Source: Algibacter pacificus (GTDB lineage: Bacteria > Bacteroidota > Bacteroidia > Flavobacteriales > Flavobacteriaceae). From it: DNA of 64,000 nt. The number at the start of each line of letters is the position of its first letter. Position 1 is the stretch's first letter. The notes below the pieces were generated by a model, which was not told the origin of the DNA, did no database searches, and was given only the letters and a program-made list of their open reading frames with translations. Location of the stretch: the NCBI RefSeq assembly GCF_008033385.1, contig NZ_VOGY01000005.1, positions 186,001 through 250,000 of the forward strand. The letters run 5' to 3'. The position numbers were made by a program, and so were the translations under genes. Below are positions 8,334-16,474 of this stretch, piece after piece.

Positions 8334-10292
8334 ATGATGAAAAAAAAGAAACTTAACTTAAAAGATATCAAACCAAATTCTGAAAAAGAACACAGTCACG
8401 ATGATGGTCACGACCATAGTGGTCAAACCAATATTTTTAAAGCGTATATACCTGCTATAATTAGTTTTACAATGCTAATTATTGGCATTGCTTTAGATTA
8501 TTTTAATGTTGCATTTTTTAATGATTGGTTACGAATTGGATGGTATGGTATAGCATATTTACCAGTAGGATTCCCTGTTGTAAAAGAAGGCTGGGAAAGT
8601 ATCAAAAAAGGCGACGTTTTCACAGAATTTTTCTTGATGTCGATAGCCACAATTGGTGCATTTATTATTGGCGAATATCCTGAAGGCGTTGCAGTAATGT
8701 TGTTTTATGCAGTTGGCGAATTATTTCAAAACGCAGCAGTCAACAGAGCGAAATCTAACATTAAGGCATTGCTCGACGTAAGACCAAATGAGGCTTTAGT
8801 TTATCGCAATGATGATTACACTTCTGTAAGTCCAGAAATGGTTGAAATTGGAGAAAAAGTTCAAGTACGCGTGGGAGAAAAAGTTCCCTTGGATGGTATT
8901 CTACTTTCCGAAAAAGGTTCATTTAACACAGCGGCTTTGACAGGAGAAAGCAAACCTGATACGATTGCAAAAGGCGAAAAAGTATTTGCAGGCAGTATTA
9001 ATATGGATGGTGTTATAGAAATTGAAACCACAAAAGAATTTAAGGATAGTTCAATTGCTCGAATTCTCGATATGGTACAGAATGCCACAGCGAGAAAATC
9101 TAAAACCGAATTGTTCATTAGAAAATTTGCACGAGTTTATACACCTATCGTAGTGTTTTTGGCTATTGCTGTTACATTTTTACCATACTTTTTTATAGAT
9201 GATTATGTGTTTAGAGATTGGTTGTATCGTGCCTTAATATTTTTGGTTATATCCTGTCCTTGTGCTTTGGTAATATCCATTCCGTTGGGTTACTTCGGCG
9301 GATTAGGAGCAGCTTCAAAAAATGGAATTTTGTCCAAAGGAGCTTCGTTTTTAGATGCAATGACCAAAATTAACACGTTGGTAATGGATAAAACTGGAAC
9401 TGTTACCAAAGGCGTTTTTAAAATCAAAGAAGTAAAGGCTATTGGTTGGAAAGAATCTGATTTTATGAAGTACTTAATGGCTATGGAAGAGCAATCCACA
9501 CATCCTATCGCAAAAGCCATAATGGAGTATAAGGAAGACGGAGAAGATTTTGAAGCTAAAGACGTTTCTGAAATCGCAGGTAAAGGTTTAAAAGGGATTG
9601 TAAATGGTAAAACAATTTTAGTTGGAAACAAAGCCTTAATGCTTGCCAATAATATAGATGTTCCAACTGAAACTGATTCTATTGTAGAATCCATAGTATT
9701 AGTAGCAATAGATAATAAGTTCGCTGGTTATGTTGTGATAGCAGACGAATTAAAAGAGGATGCAAAAGAAACAATTACAACATTGCACAAAGTAGGTATT
9801 AAAAACATTATGATGCTCTCTGGCGATAAAGATTCCATCACTCAACAAGTAGCAAGAGAATTAGGAATTGAAAATGCCAAAGGAGGTTTGCTACCAGAAG
9901 ATAAATTAAATGAAGTTGAAATTTTAAAACAGAACCCTAATAATAAGATTGCTTTTATTGGAGATGGGATTAATGACGCACCAGTTTTAGCAGCAAGCGA
10001 TGTAGGAATCGCAATGGGCGGATTAGGTAGTGATGTAGCGATTGAAACAGCAGATGTTATTATTCAAACTGACCAACCTTCAAAAGTAGTCAGAGCAATT
10101 AAAATAGGTCGTTCCACCCGAAAAATAGTTTGGCAAAACATTGTTTTAGCATTTGGAGTAAAAGTAATAGTTCTGATTTTGGGCGCAGGTGGTTTGGCTA
10201 CAATGTGGGAAGCGGTTTTTGCGGATGTAGGTGTAGCTTTATTAGCAATATTAAATGCTGTAAGATTGCAGCGCATGAAATGGGCTGATTAA
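8334..10292 (+). CDS. Heavy-metal P1B-type ATPase, Zn/Cd/Pb class
   Basis: 652 residues. The N terminus has a His-rich segment (HSHDDGHDHSG) instead of an HMA domain. The P1B core is complete: TGES actuator loop (about 204), the CPC transmembrane motif in SCPCALVISIPLGYFGG (CPC about 307-309), phosphorylation motif DKTGTVTKG (Asp about 352), the HP locus in STHPIA, and GDGINDAP. The residues around CPC and the later membrane motif FADVGVALLAILNA (DxG) match the ZntA/CadA subgroup that exports Zn, Cd, Pb or Co from the cytoplasm. Together with the RND operon this gives two-step export across both membranes. A long terminator-like hairpin follows. Confidence 0.92.
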   Translation: MMKKKKLNLKDIKPNSEKEHSHDDGHDHSGQTNIFKAYIPAIISFTMLIIGIALDYFNVAFFNDWLRIGWYGIAYLPVGFPVVKEGWESIKKGDVFTEFFLMSIATIGAFIIGEYPEGVAVMLFYAVGELFQNAAVNRAKSNIKALLDVRPNEALVYRNDDYTSVSPEMVEIGEKVQVRVGEKVPLDGILLSEKGSFNTAALTGESKPDTIAKGEKVFAGSINMDGVIEIETTKEFKDSSIARILDMVQNATARKSKTELFIRKFARVYTPIVVFLAIAVTFLPYFFIDDYVFRDWLYRALIFLVISCPCALVISIPLGYFGGLGAASKNGILSKGASFLDAMTKINTLVMDKTGTVTKGVFKIKEVKAIGWKESDFMKYLMAMEEQSTHPIAKAIMEYKEDGEDFEAKDVSEIAGKGLKGIVNGKTILVGNKALMLANNIDVPTETDSIVESIVLVAIDNKFAGYVVIADELKEDAKETITTLHKVGIKNIMMLSGDKDSITQQVARELGIENAKGGLLPEDKLNEVEILKQNPNNKIAFIGDGINDAPVLAASDVGIAMGGLGSDVAIETADVIIQTDQPSKVVRAIKIGRSTRKIVWQNIVLAFGVKVIVLILGAGGLATMWEAVFADVGVALLAILNAVRLQRMKWAD

Positions 10293-10310
10293 AAGAATTA
10301 AAGCGATAAA

Positions 10311-10354
10311 TAGTATAAGATTAATTTTTATAAATTAATCTTATACTATTGTTT
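10311..10354 (+). terminator. Long AT-rich inverted repeat, probable terminator
   Basis: A perfect 17-bp stem (10311-10327 with 10332-10348) around the loop TTAT lies 18 bases after the P-ATPase stop and is followed by TTGTTT. It most likely ends the metal operon. It is symmetric and could also act as an operator for the next gene. Confidence 0.65.
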
Positions 10355-10377
10355 AACTTGTAGAGCTAATATCTTTT
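10349..10377 (+). promoter_or_regulatory. Candidate promoter of the KAP NTPase gene
   Basis: TTG at 10349-10351 and TATCTTTT at 10370-10377 are separated by 18 bases, close to the TTG-N17-23-TAnnTTTG pattern of Bacteroidetes housekeeping promoters. The box ends 4 bases before the ATG at 10382, suggesting a leaderless transcript. Confidence 0.45.
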
Positions 10378-10381
10378 TTAA

Positions 10382-12250
10382 ATGAATTCCGAAAATATAG
10401 CTTCAATAGTTGTAGAGTATATAGAAACGCAAAACACCCAATATGCCTTACTTCTAAATGGTGGTTGGGGAACAGGAAAAACATTTTTCTGGAAAGACAC
10501 ATTATTACCATTAATTCAAAAAAAGAATCTTGATACCATCTACATATCTCTTAATGGAATAAAAACCATAGATGCGTTACAAAAACAACTTTTCTTTAAA
10601 CTCATACCGTATTTTGATAAAGCACAAAACAAAACATTAAAAATGTTAGCAACAATTAGTGGTAATCTTATAAAATCCGCTAGTAAAGCTTTTATCAAGG
10701 TTGACCCATCTGATTTGTTTCAAGGCATTGGTGTAGATAATTTTGATTTCTCTAAGAAATTCATCTGTTTCGATGATTTAGAACGTTGTAGAATACCAAT
10801 GAAAGAGCTACTAGGTTTTATTAATGGCTTTGTAGAACACAAAAATCTTAAATGCTTAATCCTAGCGGATGAAGACAAAATTTTTGAGACAGATGAAAAT
10901 CAAAAAACTAATTACTATAGCATTAAAGAAAAAGTTATAGGAAGAGTATTAAATTATAAGCCTGAACTTAAAAGTGTACTTCCGCAGCTCTTTAATAAAT
11001 ATGAAAATGATAACGCTTTTTTATTATTTTTAAAGAAGAACGAAAACTATATATTCCGAATATTTGATGAGCAAGAAGAAGATAATATTAGGATTATTTC
11101 ATTCTTCTTAGATAGCCTTCAAAATATTTTCAAAAGCACTATTGATATTGAACAAGAACTAAAAAAAGAACTACTGTTCTTAACAGCTATTCTTTCTGTT
11201 GAATTTAAAAGAGGCTTTTTGAAATCTAACGAATCTGAAGACTATAAAGCACTCGGTAATACAACACATTTCTGGTATCAAGAATTGGAGTCAGATAGAC
11301 TAGTGGTCAATATTTTAAGCGAGAAGAAAGAGAAAGAGCCCGAAAAGGAAAAAACTTATGCGGAAACATTTTATCTAAAGTATGTAAGTAACAGATTAGA
11401 AGATTATCATTTCTATGAGAGTGTTTACACTTATGTGCTATCAGGTTATTTAAATGTGGATAAGCTATCTAAAGAATTGGAAAAAAGAAAACCAGAACAA
11501 CCGACAAAGGAACAAGATGCTTTTAGCAATCTTATGAGTTACAATTTTAGGAAATTTACAGACGATGAGTTTACAACCTATACCACAGATGTATTAAAGT
11601 ATTTAGAAGAAGGAGCTTACAGTATGTATTCTTATGAGCAGTTATCTGGCTTCTATCATTTCTTTGCAGAGAAAGGTCTAATAGATTATACTAATGATGA
11701 GATAGAAAAAAAGCTATTCACAGGTATTGAGATTGCTTCTAAAAAAAAGGAAATAGACCGTAGATTTTACGATAACATGATTCACTTTGAAGTAAGTAAT
11801 CCAATTGTACAACCTATAAGAGATAAAATTATAGAGCTTCATACAGCACTTGATAAAGAGTTAATTATAGAGGAAAGTAATCAACTTATTGAGGTGCTTG
11901 CTCAAGAGGAATATGAAAAACTAAATGAGCTTTTTAAAGATAAAAAATTCAACAAAGATTTTATAGCTCATTTAGATGGTCAGGTTTTATTTGAAGCTTT
12001 AAAGAAAAATACAAATCAGTACATAACATTATTTAGTAATGAAATTAAAGAAAGATATAAGCATAATAATGTTACAATGTTCTACCCTAATGACTACGAA
12101 TGTTTGCACCAATTACGTCTTTCTATTCAAAAGCATTTAAAGGAAGATGAAATTCCTACTCTACGTAAATTTTTATGGTTGGAGTTAGAAACTTTACTAA
12201 ATGGTACATGTGAAGTGCTAAAAAAAGATGATGCGAAATTAGGTATCTAA
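10382..12250 (+). CDS. KAP-type P-loop NTPase, possible defence protein
   Basis: 622 residues. Near the N terminus is Walker A GGWGTGKTFF (about 26-35) and at about 127-136 Walker B FICFDDLERC, followed by LILADEDKIF. This is the layout of the KAP/P-loop-fold NTPase family. No clear membrane helix is visible, although many KAP proteins have them. The remaining 400 residues are charged and mostly helical, with no recognised domain. It stands alone between the metal operon and the ParB region, with its own promoter and a terminator upstream. KAP NTPases are found in several anti-phage loci, so a defence role is possible, but nothing in the sequence proves it. Confidence 0.65.
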   Translation: MNSENIASIVVEYIETQNTQYALLLNGGWGTGKTFFWKDTLLPLIQKKNLDTIYISLNGIKTIDALQKQLFFKLIPYFDKAQNKTLKMLATISGNLIKSASKAFIKVDPSDLFQGIGVDNFDFSKKFICFDDLERCRIPMKELLGFINGFVEHKNLKCLILADEDKIFETDENQKTNYYSIKEKVIGRVLNYKPELKSVLPQLFNKYENDNAFLLFLKKNENYIFRIFDEQEEDNIRIISFFLDSLQNIFKSTIDIEQELKKELLFLTAILSVEFKRGFLKSNESEDYKALGNTTHFWYQELESDRLVVNILSEKKEKEPEKEKTYAETFYLKYVSNRLEDYHFYESVYTYVLSGYLNVDKLSKELEKRKPEQPTKEQDAFSNLMSYNFRKFTDDEFTTYTTDVLKYLEEGAYSMYSYEQLSGFYHFFAEKGLIDYTNDEIEKKLFTGIEIASKKKEIDRRFYDNMIHFEVSNPIVQPIRDKIIELHTALDKELIIEESNQLIEVLAQEEYEKLNELFKDKKFNKDFIAHLDGQVLFEALKKNTNQYITLFSNEIKERYKHNNVTMFYPNDYECLHQLRLSIQKHLKEDEIPTLRKFLWLELETLLNGTCEVLKKDDAKLGI

Positions 12251-12264
12251 CCTAAAAGTTAACC

Positions 12265-12430
12265 AGCCACTCAGCAGATTTCCCTACATTTCGTTGCTCT
12301 ACATTTCAAGAAAAGAGCTTCACTATCAAAGGTCATGGACACAATTCCAAAGTTTTAGATTTCCACTTCGCTTGATCCTGCCAAATCCTGAAACTTCGGG
12401 AGCAGGAAAACTACATTCCCAATATAAAAC
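12265..12430 (+). repeat. Noncoding repeat family A, copy 1
   Basis: This stretch resembles 15458-15615 over roughly 150 bases (shared blocks AAAAGAGCTTCA, GGAC, TTTCCA, ATCC, CATTCC). At the same place both copies form a hairpin of different sequence: here TCCTGC (12376-12381) pairs with GCAGGA (12402-12407) and encloses a second stem, CCTGA/TTCGGG. Conservation of pairing rather than sequence suggests a structured RNA or a cruciform site. No open frame covers it. Together with B copy 1 it fills the 388-bp gap between the KAP gene and parB. Confidence 0.55.
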
Positions 12431-12469
12431 CTTGAAATAGCGTACGCTTAAAAAAGAAGGAGAGATTTC

Positions 12470-12638
12470 TATATCAATATTGGTACAAAGATAAACTCGC
12501 AAAATATTATCATCAAAAGACTACGGCATAAAGCCATTTCTTCAGCCCCAACTTATTTATTCCGTTTCCTTTTGAGCAGAAATTTTGTCTTCCGTTTGGG
12601 TTCTGCAAAAATATTGTTTAATCTAAAATTTAAGTATT
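12470..12638 (+). repeat. Noncoding repeat family B, copy 1 (parB leader)
   Basis: About 165 bases that recur at 14529-14693 with near-identical blocks, including ATCAAAAGACTACGGCATAA, TTATTTATTCCGTTTCCTTT and AATATTGTTTAATC. The first two blocks form an imperfect inverted repeat (12513-12532 against 12556-12575, 16 of 20 positions paired). A short hairpin, GCAGAA with TTCTGC, follows. Both copies end directly at a start codon, so the element is a 5' leader/promoter or a binding site for the ParB made from here. Confidence 0.6.
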
Positions 12639-14435
12639 ATGACAACAACAGCAAGTACTACAAGTAAAAACGGAAAGGCAAAAACCACCGTTAAAAATGA
12701 GGTCAAAAAGAAATTGACACAAAGAGCCATTGGACTTCAAGTTCAAGAGCTAAGTATTGGAAGGATTATCCCAGACCCAATGCAACCAAGAAAATCCTTT
12801 AACGAGGAAGCACTTAAGCAACTATCTGAAAGCATTGAAGAACACGGTGTCCTACAACCAATTACAGTCCGAAAATCTGGAAAAGATTACATCATTGTAA
12901 TGGGAGAACGTAGGTATCGTGCAAGCAAATTAGCGAAAAAGAAAACAATTCCGAGTATCGTAAGGGAATATGATAATAATGATGTTTTGGAAATTCAAAT
13001 TATTGAAAATCTGCAAAGACAAGATGTTGAGCCTACCGAAGAAGCCGAGGCGGTAGCATTCCTAAGTGAAAAATATTCGCCAACGGAGATTTCAAAACGG
13101 TTGGGAAGAACAGAAAACTTTGTAAGACAACGTTTAAAATTAGCAGGTCTAATTGAAGGTTTTAAAGTGTTTGTTCGTAATGGCGAAATGACTATTTCGT
13201 TAGGAGCAGGTGTTGCACTTTTCGAGCCAGAAGAACAGCAAATGATGCTGGAAACAATGGGAGAAGAATTTAATGCACATCAAATTAATCAGATGATTAA
13301 AAACCAGACCTATGATTTAGAGAATGCACCTTTTGATGTAGTCGATGAAAAATTGATTACTAAAGTTGGTGCTTGTACAACATGTCCGTTCAACGCAGCA
13401 AATCAAGGCAATTTGTTCGGCGATGGTAAAATGGTGTGTACAAAATCAGCTTGTTATGAAACGAAGAAAAGTAAGTCGTTTTTGAACTTGATTGATAAAT
13501 CGAAGACAGAGAATGTGTTGTTGATTCCTGAAATTCGCAAATACTGGGCAAATGACGAAAGTAACCAACTCATTATATCGCAATTGGAAAAAAATGGATT
13601 GAAAGTTTACCTTCTGGATGATGTTGAAATAATCGAAGAGCCAATTGAGCCTACAATAGAAGCAATTAAGACAGAATACCAACATTACGACTATTCTGAA
13701 GACGAACTGAAAGCTGAACTTGAAGAAGCGGTTGATAATTACAAGGAAGAAATGGAAACACACAATTCCGCAAAAGAAAATGGATTTGTAAATGGCATCA
13801 TGTTTCATCCAAAAACGTATGTACACAAAGTAGTTTTTGTGAAGATAAAAGAAGATTCAAAAACTGAAAATTCTACATATTCTGAACCAATGGCCAATAG
13901 AAAAATGGCGGATTGTACACCTGAAGAACAAATTGTAAAAATCAATGAAAGAGAAATTCGTAAAAGACACATTGAGCATAACAAGCAGTTTGAGGATATG
14001 GTTCAGATGATTCGCCAAACCGATTATATTGAAAAGAAGAAAGCACTTTCAACAGATGAAATGGTGGCTTTCTCATTAACGGTATTTGAAAACAATGTGG
14101 ATTATGTAGGTCGACAAAAACACTTTTCGAAATTATTGGGCAACACATCTAAGAAGACTGATGTGGAAACTGTCGAGAACTTCAAAAAGAATTTCAAAAA
14201 AGAAACCTTTTATAAGTTGATTCGGTACATTCTTGCCAAGCAAGTACATTTTGGCGAAAGCAATCACGTTAATAACTTAACGAACATTTCATTCTATAAT
14301 GCGATGCAAGGGTATTATAAAACCAAAATTGCCAATATTGAAAAGGAATATGTAGAAGAGAGAAACAAGCGTGAAACACGTTTGAAAGAGCGAATAGGAA
14401 ATCTTGAAAAGAAAATTCAGGAATTAAACGATTAG
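12639..14435 (+). CDS. ParB/RepB/Spo0J family partition protein
   Basis: 598 residues. The ParB N-terminal nuclease-like domain spans about 35-130, with IIPDPMQPRKSF, HGVLQPITVRK, the GERRYRA box and ENLQRQDVEP. A helix-turn-helix follows (YSPTEISKRLGRTENFVRQRLKLA, about 147-170). The long C-terminal part is charged, has four Cys in two pairs (CTTC and CTKSAC, about 246-276) that could bind a metal, and ends in a coiled coil. It is much longer than chromosomal ParB, as is usual for proteins of Bacteroidetes conjugative elements. No ParA is encoded nearby. It may bind sites on the element for maintenance or gene control. A UUCG-loop terminator follows. Confidence 0.88.
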   Translation: MTTTASTTSKNGKAKTTVKNEVKKKLTQRAIGLQVQELSIGRIIPDPMQPRKSFNEEALKQLSESIEEHGVLQPITVRKSGKDYIIVMGERRYRASKLAKKKTIPSIVREYDNNDVLEIQIIENLQRQDVEPTEEAEAVAFLSEKYSPTEISKRLGRTENFVRQRLKLAGLIEGFKVFVRNGEMTISLGAGVALFEPEEQQMMLETMGEEFNAHQINQMIKNQTYDLENAPFDVVDEKLITKVGACTTCPFNAANQGNLFGDGKMVCTKSACYETKKSKSFLNLIDKSKTENVLLIPEIRKYWANDESNQLIISQLEKNGLKVYLLDDVEIIEEPIEPTIEAIKTEYQHYDYSEDELKAELEEAVDNYKEEMETHNSAKENGFVNGIMFHPKTYVHKVVFVKIKEDSKTENSTYSEPMANRKMADCTPEEQIVKINEREIRKRHIEHNKQFEDMVQMIRQTDYIEKKKALSTDEMVAFSLTVFENNVDYVGRQKHFSKLLGNTSKKTDVETVENFKKNFKKETFYKLIRYILAKQVHFGESNHVNNLTNISFYNAMQGYYKTKIANIEKEYVEERNKRETRLKERIGNLEKKIQELND

Positions 14436-14454
14436 CTTTTGTTGTTGGAAGTAA

Positions 14455-14487
14455 GGGTCAGCATTCGTGCTGGCTCTTATTTTTTTA
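14455..14487 (+). terminator. Rho-independent terminator after parB
   Basis: A 9-bp stem with two G-T pairs (14455-14463 with 14468-14476) is capped by a TTCG tetraloop and followed by TTATTTTTTTA. Confidence 0.85.
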
Positions 14488-14528
14488 TATAGTCGTTCAT
14501 GAAAATGGGTAAGTAGAAAGTATTCAAT

Positions 14529-14693
14529 CAATATCAGCGCAAAGGTAAACTCGTAAAATACACCCATCAAAAGACTACGGCATAAAGCCTACCCATCATC
14601 CAACGCTTATTTATTCCGTTTCCTTTTGAGCTGTGATTTTAGCTTCCGTTTAGGTACTGCTCAAATATTGTTTAATCAAAAAATCTTAGAATT
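14529..14693 (+). repeat. Noncoding repeat family B, copy 2
   Basis: Second copy of the parB-leader element. The inverted-repeat arms are at 14567-14586 and 14610-14629, identical in sequence to those of copy 1, while the loop between them differs. The following hairpin has changed from GCAGAA/TTCTGC to GAGC/GCTC at the same place. It ends directly at the ATG of a 53-residue gene. Confidence 0.6.
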
Positions 14694-14855
14694 ATGAAAC
14701 AAGTATCCGAAAAACCCGACATGACATTACAAGAAGCAGAAGAACATTATCAATTAAGTAGTGAAAATTACGATGTCGATAGTGGAGAAAGTCATTTAGC
14801 TTATTACAGAGAAAAGCATCCTGTGAATTATCAAGTATTATTAGATAGCGTTTAA
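14694..14855 (+). CDS. Small acidic protein of unknown function
   Basis: A 53-codon frame starts directly after the B element, at the same distance as parB from copy 1, which argues that it is really expressed. The product (MKQVSEKPDMTLQEAEEHYQ and onward) is acidic, has no membrane segment and no recognised domain. The next gene begins 16 bp downstream, so the two are probably cotranscribed. Confidence 0.6.
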   Translation: MKQVSEKPDMTLQEAEEHYQLSSENYDVDSGESHLAYYREKHPVNYQVLLDSV

Positions 14856-14871
14856 TTTAAAATCTTACATC

Positions 14872-15417
14872 ATGGAAAATTTAAAAGTAGTTCAGTTCGA
14901 TTTCGGTTTTGAATGTAAGCCGATATCAGCAAAAGAAAAAGTAGTAAAACCAACTAAAAAGGATAAGAGTGATTTCGTTTTCGATTTTATGGATTGCCTT
15001 ACCAGTCCAATCATTGTTTTTAAATCCGCATGGCAAGATACCATACCAAAAGACATTCTCGGTAGAATCAAATTATCACGAATAATTTGCTCAATAACAG
15101 GAGATAAAATCGCATCGCTTACAGAGACTTTAGCCTATATGATGCCAAGAACTTATGAAGCACCTATGCAAACAGAATGGGTAAATATTTATACATGGCT
15201 AGGGCTTCAATATGCAATGCAGTCTACAAACAATGGACAATTAGAAGTTATGACTGAAATAGCACCAAAAGAACTGTCTGATTATGAAAAAGGACTCTTA
15301 AAAAATCTGAGACTATGGATTTATGATAAACGAAGAAAAGCTCTAAAGGGTATTTTGAAAAAGAATAAAGTTTCAAAAGAAGATGGTATTTTAGATATTC
15401 AAGAGAAGCTGTTTTAA
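14872..15417 (+). CDS. Conserved-looking ICE protein of unknown function
   Basis: 181 residues, soluble, with no signal peptide. A Lys-rich N-terminal region is followed by a hydrophobic and aromatic core (FDFMDCLTSPIIVF, WVNIYTWLGLQYAM) and a basic C terminus (LWIYDKRRKALKGILKKNK). I do not recognise a domain. Its position beside ParB and SSB genes suggests an element-maintenance or DNA-handling role, which is inference from neighbours only. Confidence 0.7.
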   Translation: MENLKVVQFDFGFECKPISAKEKVVKPTKKDKSDFVFDFMDCLTSPIIVFKSAWQDTIPKDILGRIKLSRIICSITGDKIASLTETLAYMMPRTYEAPMQTEWVNIYTWLGLQYAMQSTNNGQLEVMTEIAPKELSDYEKGLLKNLRLWIYDKRRKALKGILKKNKVSKEDGILDIQEKLF

Positions 15418-15457
15418 AAATAAATATTCAATTTACGAGGGGAATTTATTTTACTAT

Positions 15458-15615
15458 CCCATTCAGCACATTTCCTTCCATTCCGTAAAAACTACATTCC
15501 AGAAAAAGAGCTTCATTAACAAAAGTCTTGGACCTAATCCACACTTTTGACTTTCCATTCCGTTAATCCTTTCCGCTTCTCTGGAAAGGAACACTTCATT
15601 CCTAGTAAAAAGCGT
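15458..15615 (+). repeat. Noncoding repeat family A, copy 2
   Basis: Diverged second copy of the element at 12265-12430. The conserved-position hairpin is here TCCTTTCC (15567-15574) with GGAAAGGA (15583-15590), an 8-bp perfect stem whose sequence differs from copy 1. No T-run follows, so it is not a standard terminator. It occupies the first part of the 626-bp gap between the 181-residue gene and ssb. Confidence 0.55.
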
Positions 15616-15751
15616 GAATCAAGTCCGCCAATTAAGGAAAAATGTATTTGCATTTTGTTCCACTTCCTATGATATTGTATTTCACAGCGACTTTAGAATC
15701 ACTTCCGTAATCCAACACCGTCATACCTTTTTTTGACAGCAAAATAACAAC

Positions 15752-15821
15752 ATTCAGCTTTGAACGACAGCATAACCAGGCTCGTGCCTCGCACTTTTTA
15801 TATGTCTAAACAAAGCTGAAT
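15752..15821 (+). other. Long-range stem-loop, candidate small RNA or structured site
   Basis: A perfect 11-bp inverted repeat, ATTCAGCTTTG (15752-15762) with CAAAGCTGAAT (15811-15821), encloses 48 bases that hold a GC-rich inner hairpin (AGGC TCGT GCCT). This stretch is more GC-rich than its surroundings. Possible roles are a small RNA, a replication or transfer origin component, or a site for ParB or SSB-associated proteins; none can be chosen from sequence alone. Confidence 0.45.
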
Positions 15822-15866
15822 ATCGAAAGCACTAAGCAACAAAAAGAAGGTAACAGCGTCGGCTCT

Positions 15867-16001
15867 ATGGGAAGTAAATCTAAAATGAATCTTATGAAAT
15901 CTTACAAAATCAATAAAAAGGAAGCGGAACAAAAGTTAAAAAAACAAAAAAAGGAAAACGCTCTGGATATAATAAGTAAATCAATAACAAAGCCTTTCTG
16001 A
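15867..16001 (+). CDS. Possible very small basic protein
   Basis: A 44-codon frame from ATG 15867 encodes a Lys-rich peptide (INKKEAEQKLKKQKKENALD in the centre). It lies 42 bp before ssb on the same strand. The composition is plausible for a small nucleic-acid-binding protein, but the length is short and no family is recognised. In-frame ATGs at 15885 and 15894 would give shorter versions. Confidence 0.35.
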   Translation: MGSKSKMNLMKSYKINKKEAEQKLKKQKKENALDIISKSITKPF

Positions 16002-16043
16002 ATGGTTCAGATTGGTAAATTTTAATCTTTAAATTTTTTAATT

Positions 16044-16397
16044 ATGAGTACTCTAAGAAACAAAGTACAGTTAATTGGCAACGTAGGGAACGAGCCAGAA
16101 ATCACAAACCTTGAAAGCGGAAAGAAAGTTGCAAAATTTTCAATCGCAACCAATGAATCTTACAAAGATTCTAATGGAGAAAAAGTGACAAACACCCAAT
16201 GGCACAATATTGTAGCATGGGGAAAAATTGCCGAAATCGTAGAAAAGTATGTAGGCAAGGGAAAAGAAGTAGCACTAGAGGGAAAATTGACTTCACGCTC
16301 TTATGAAACCAAAGAGGGAGAAAAAAGATACGTTACCGAAGTGGTCGTAGATGAAATCTTGCTTTTAGGAATTAAAGGCGATAACGCTACGGAATAA
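16044..16397 (+). CDS. ssb: Single-stranded DNA-binding protein
   Basis: 117 residues forming one OB-fold. The family blocks are clear: LRNKVQLIGNVGNEPEI at the N terminus, KVAKFSIATNESY, TQWHNIVAWGKIAEIVEKYV, and GKEVALEGKLTSRSYE. It lacks the long acidic tail of chromosomal SSB, as is common for SSB of mobile elements. It would coat the transferred single strand and protect it in the recipient. A strong terminator follows immediately, so it ends a transcript. Confidence 0.93.
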   Translation: MSTLRNKVQLIGNVGNEPEITNLESGKKVAKFSIATNESYKDSNGEKVTNTQWHNIVAWGKIAEIVEKYVGKGKEVALEGKLTSRSYETKEGEKRYVTEVVVDEILLLGIKGDNATE

Positions 16398-16406
16398 TTG
16401 AAAATT

Positions 16407-16446
16407 AAAAGAGAGCGTTCCTGTGGAAAGATGCGCTCTCTTTTTC
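16407..16446 (+). terminator. Rho-independent terminator after ssb
   Basis: An 11-bp stem (AAAAGAGAGCG, 16407-16417, with CGCTCTCTTTT, 16434-16444) is followed by more T residues. Confidence 0.85.
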
Positions 16447-16474
16447 ATTATTAATCTTATTAAATAGAATTACA

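Noticed and set aside
12639-14435. Complete parABS partition locus
   Set aside because: No ParA ATPase gene is visible near parB in this window, so only a ParB-type protein can be claimed.
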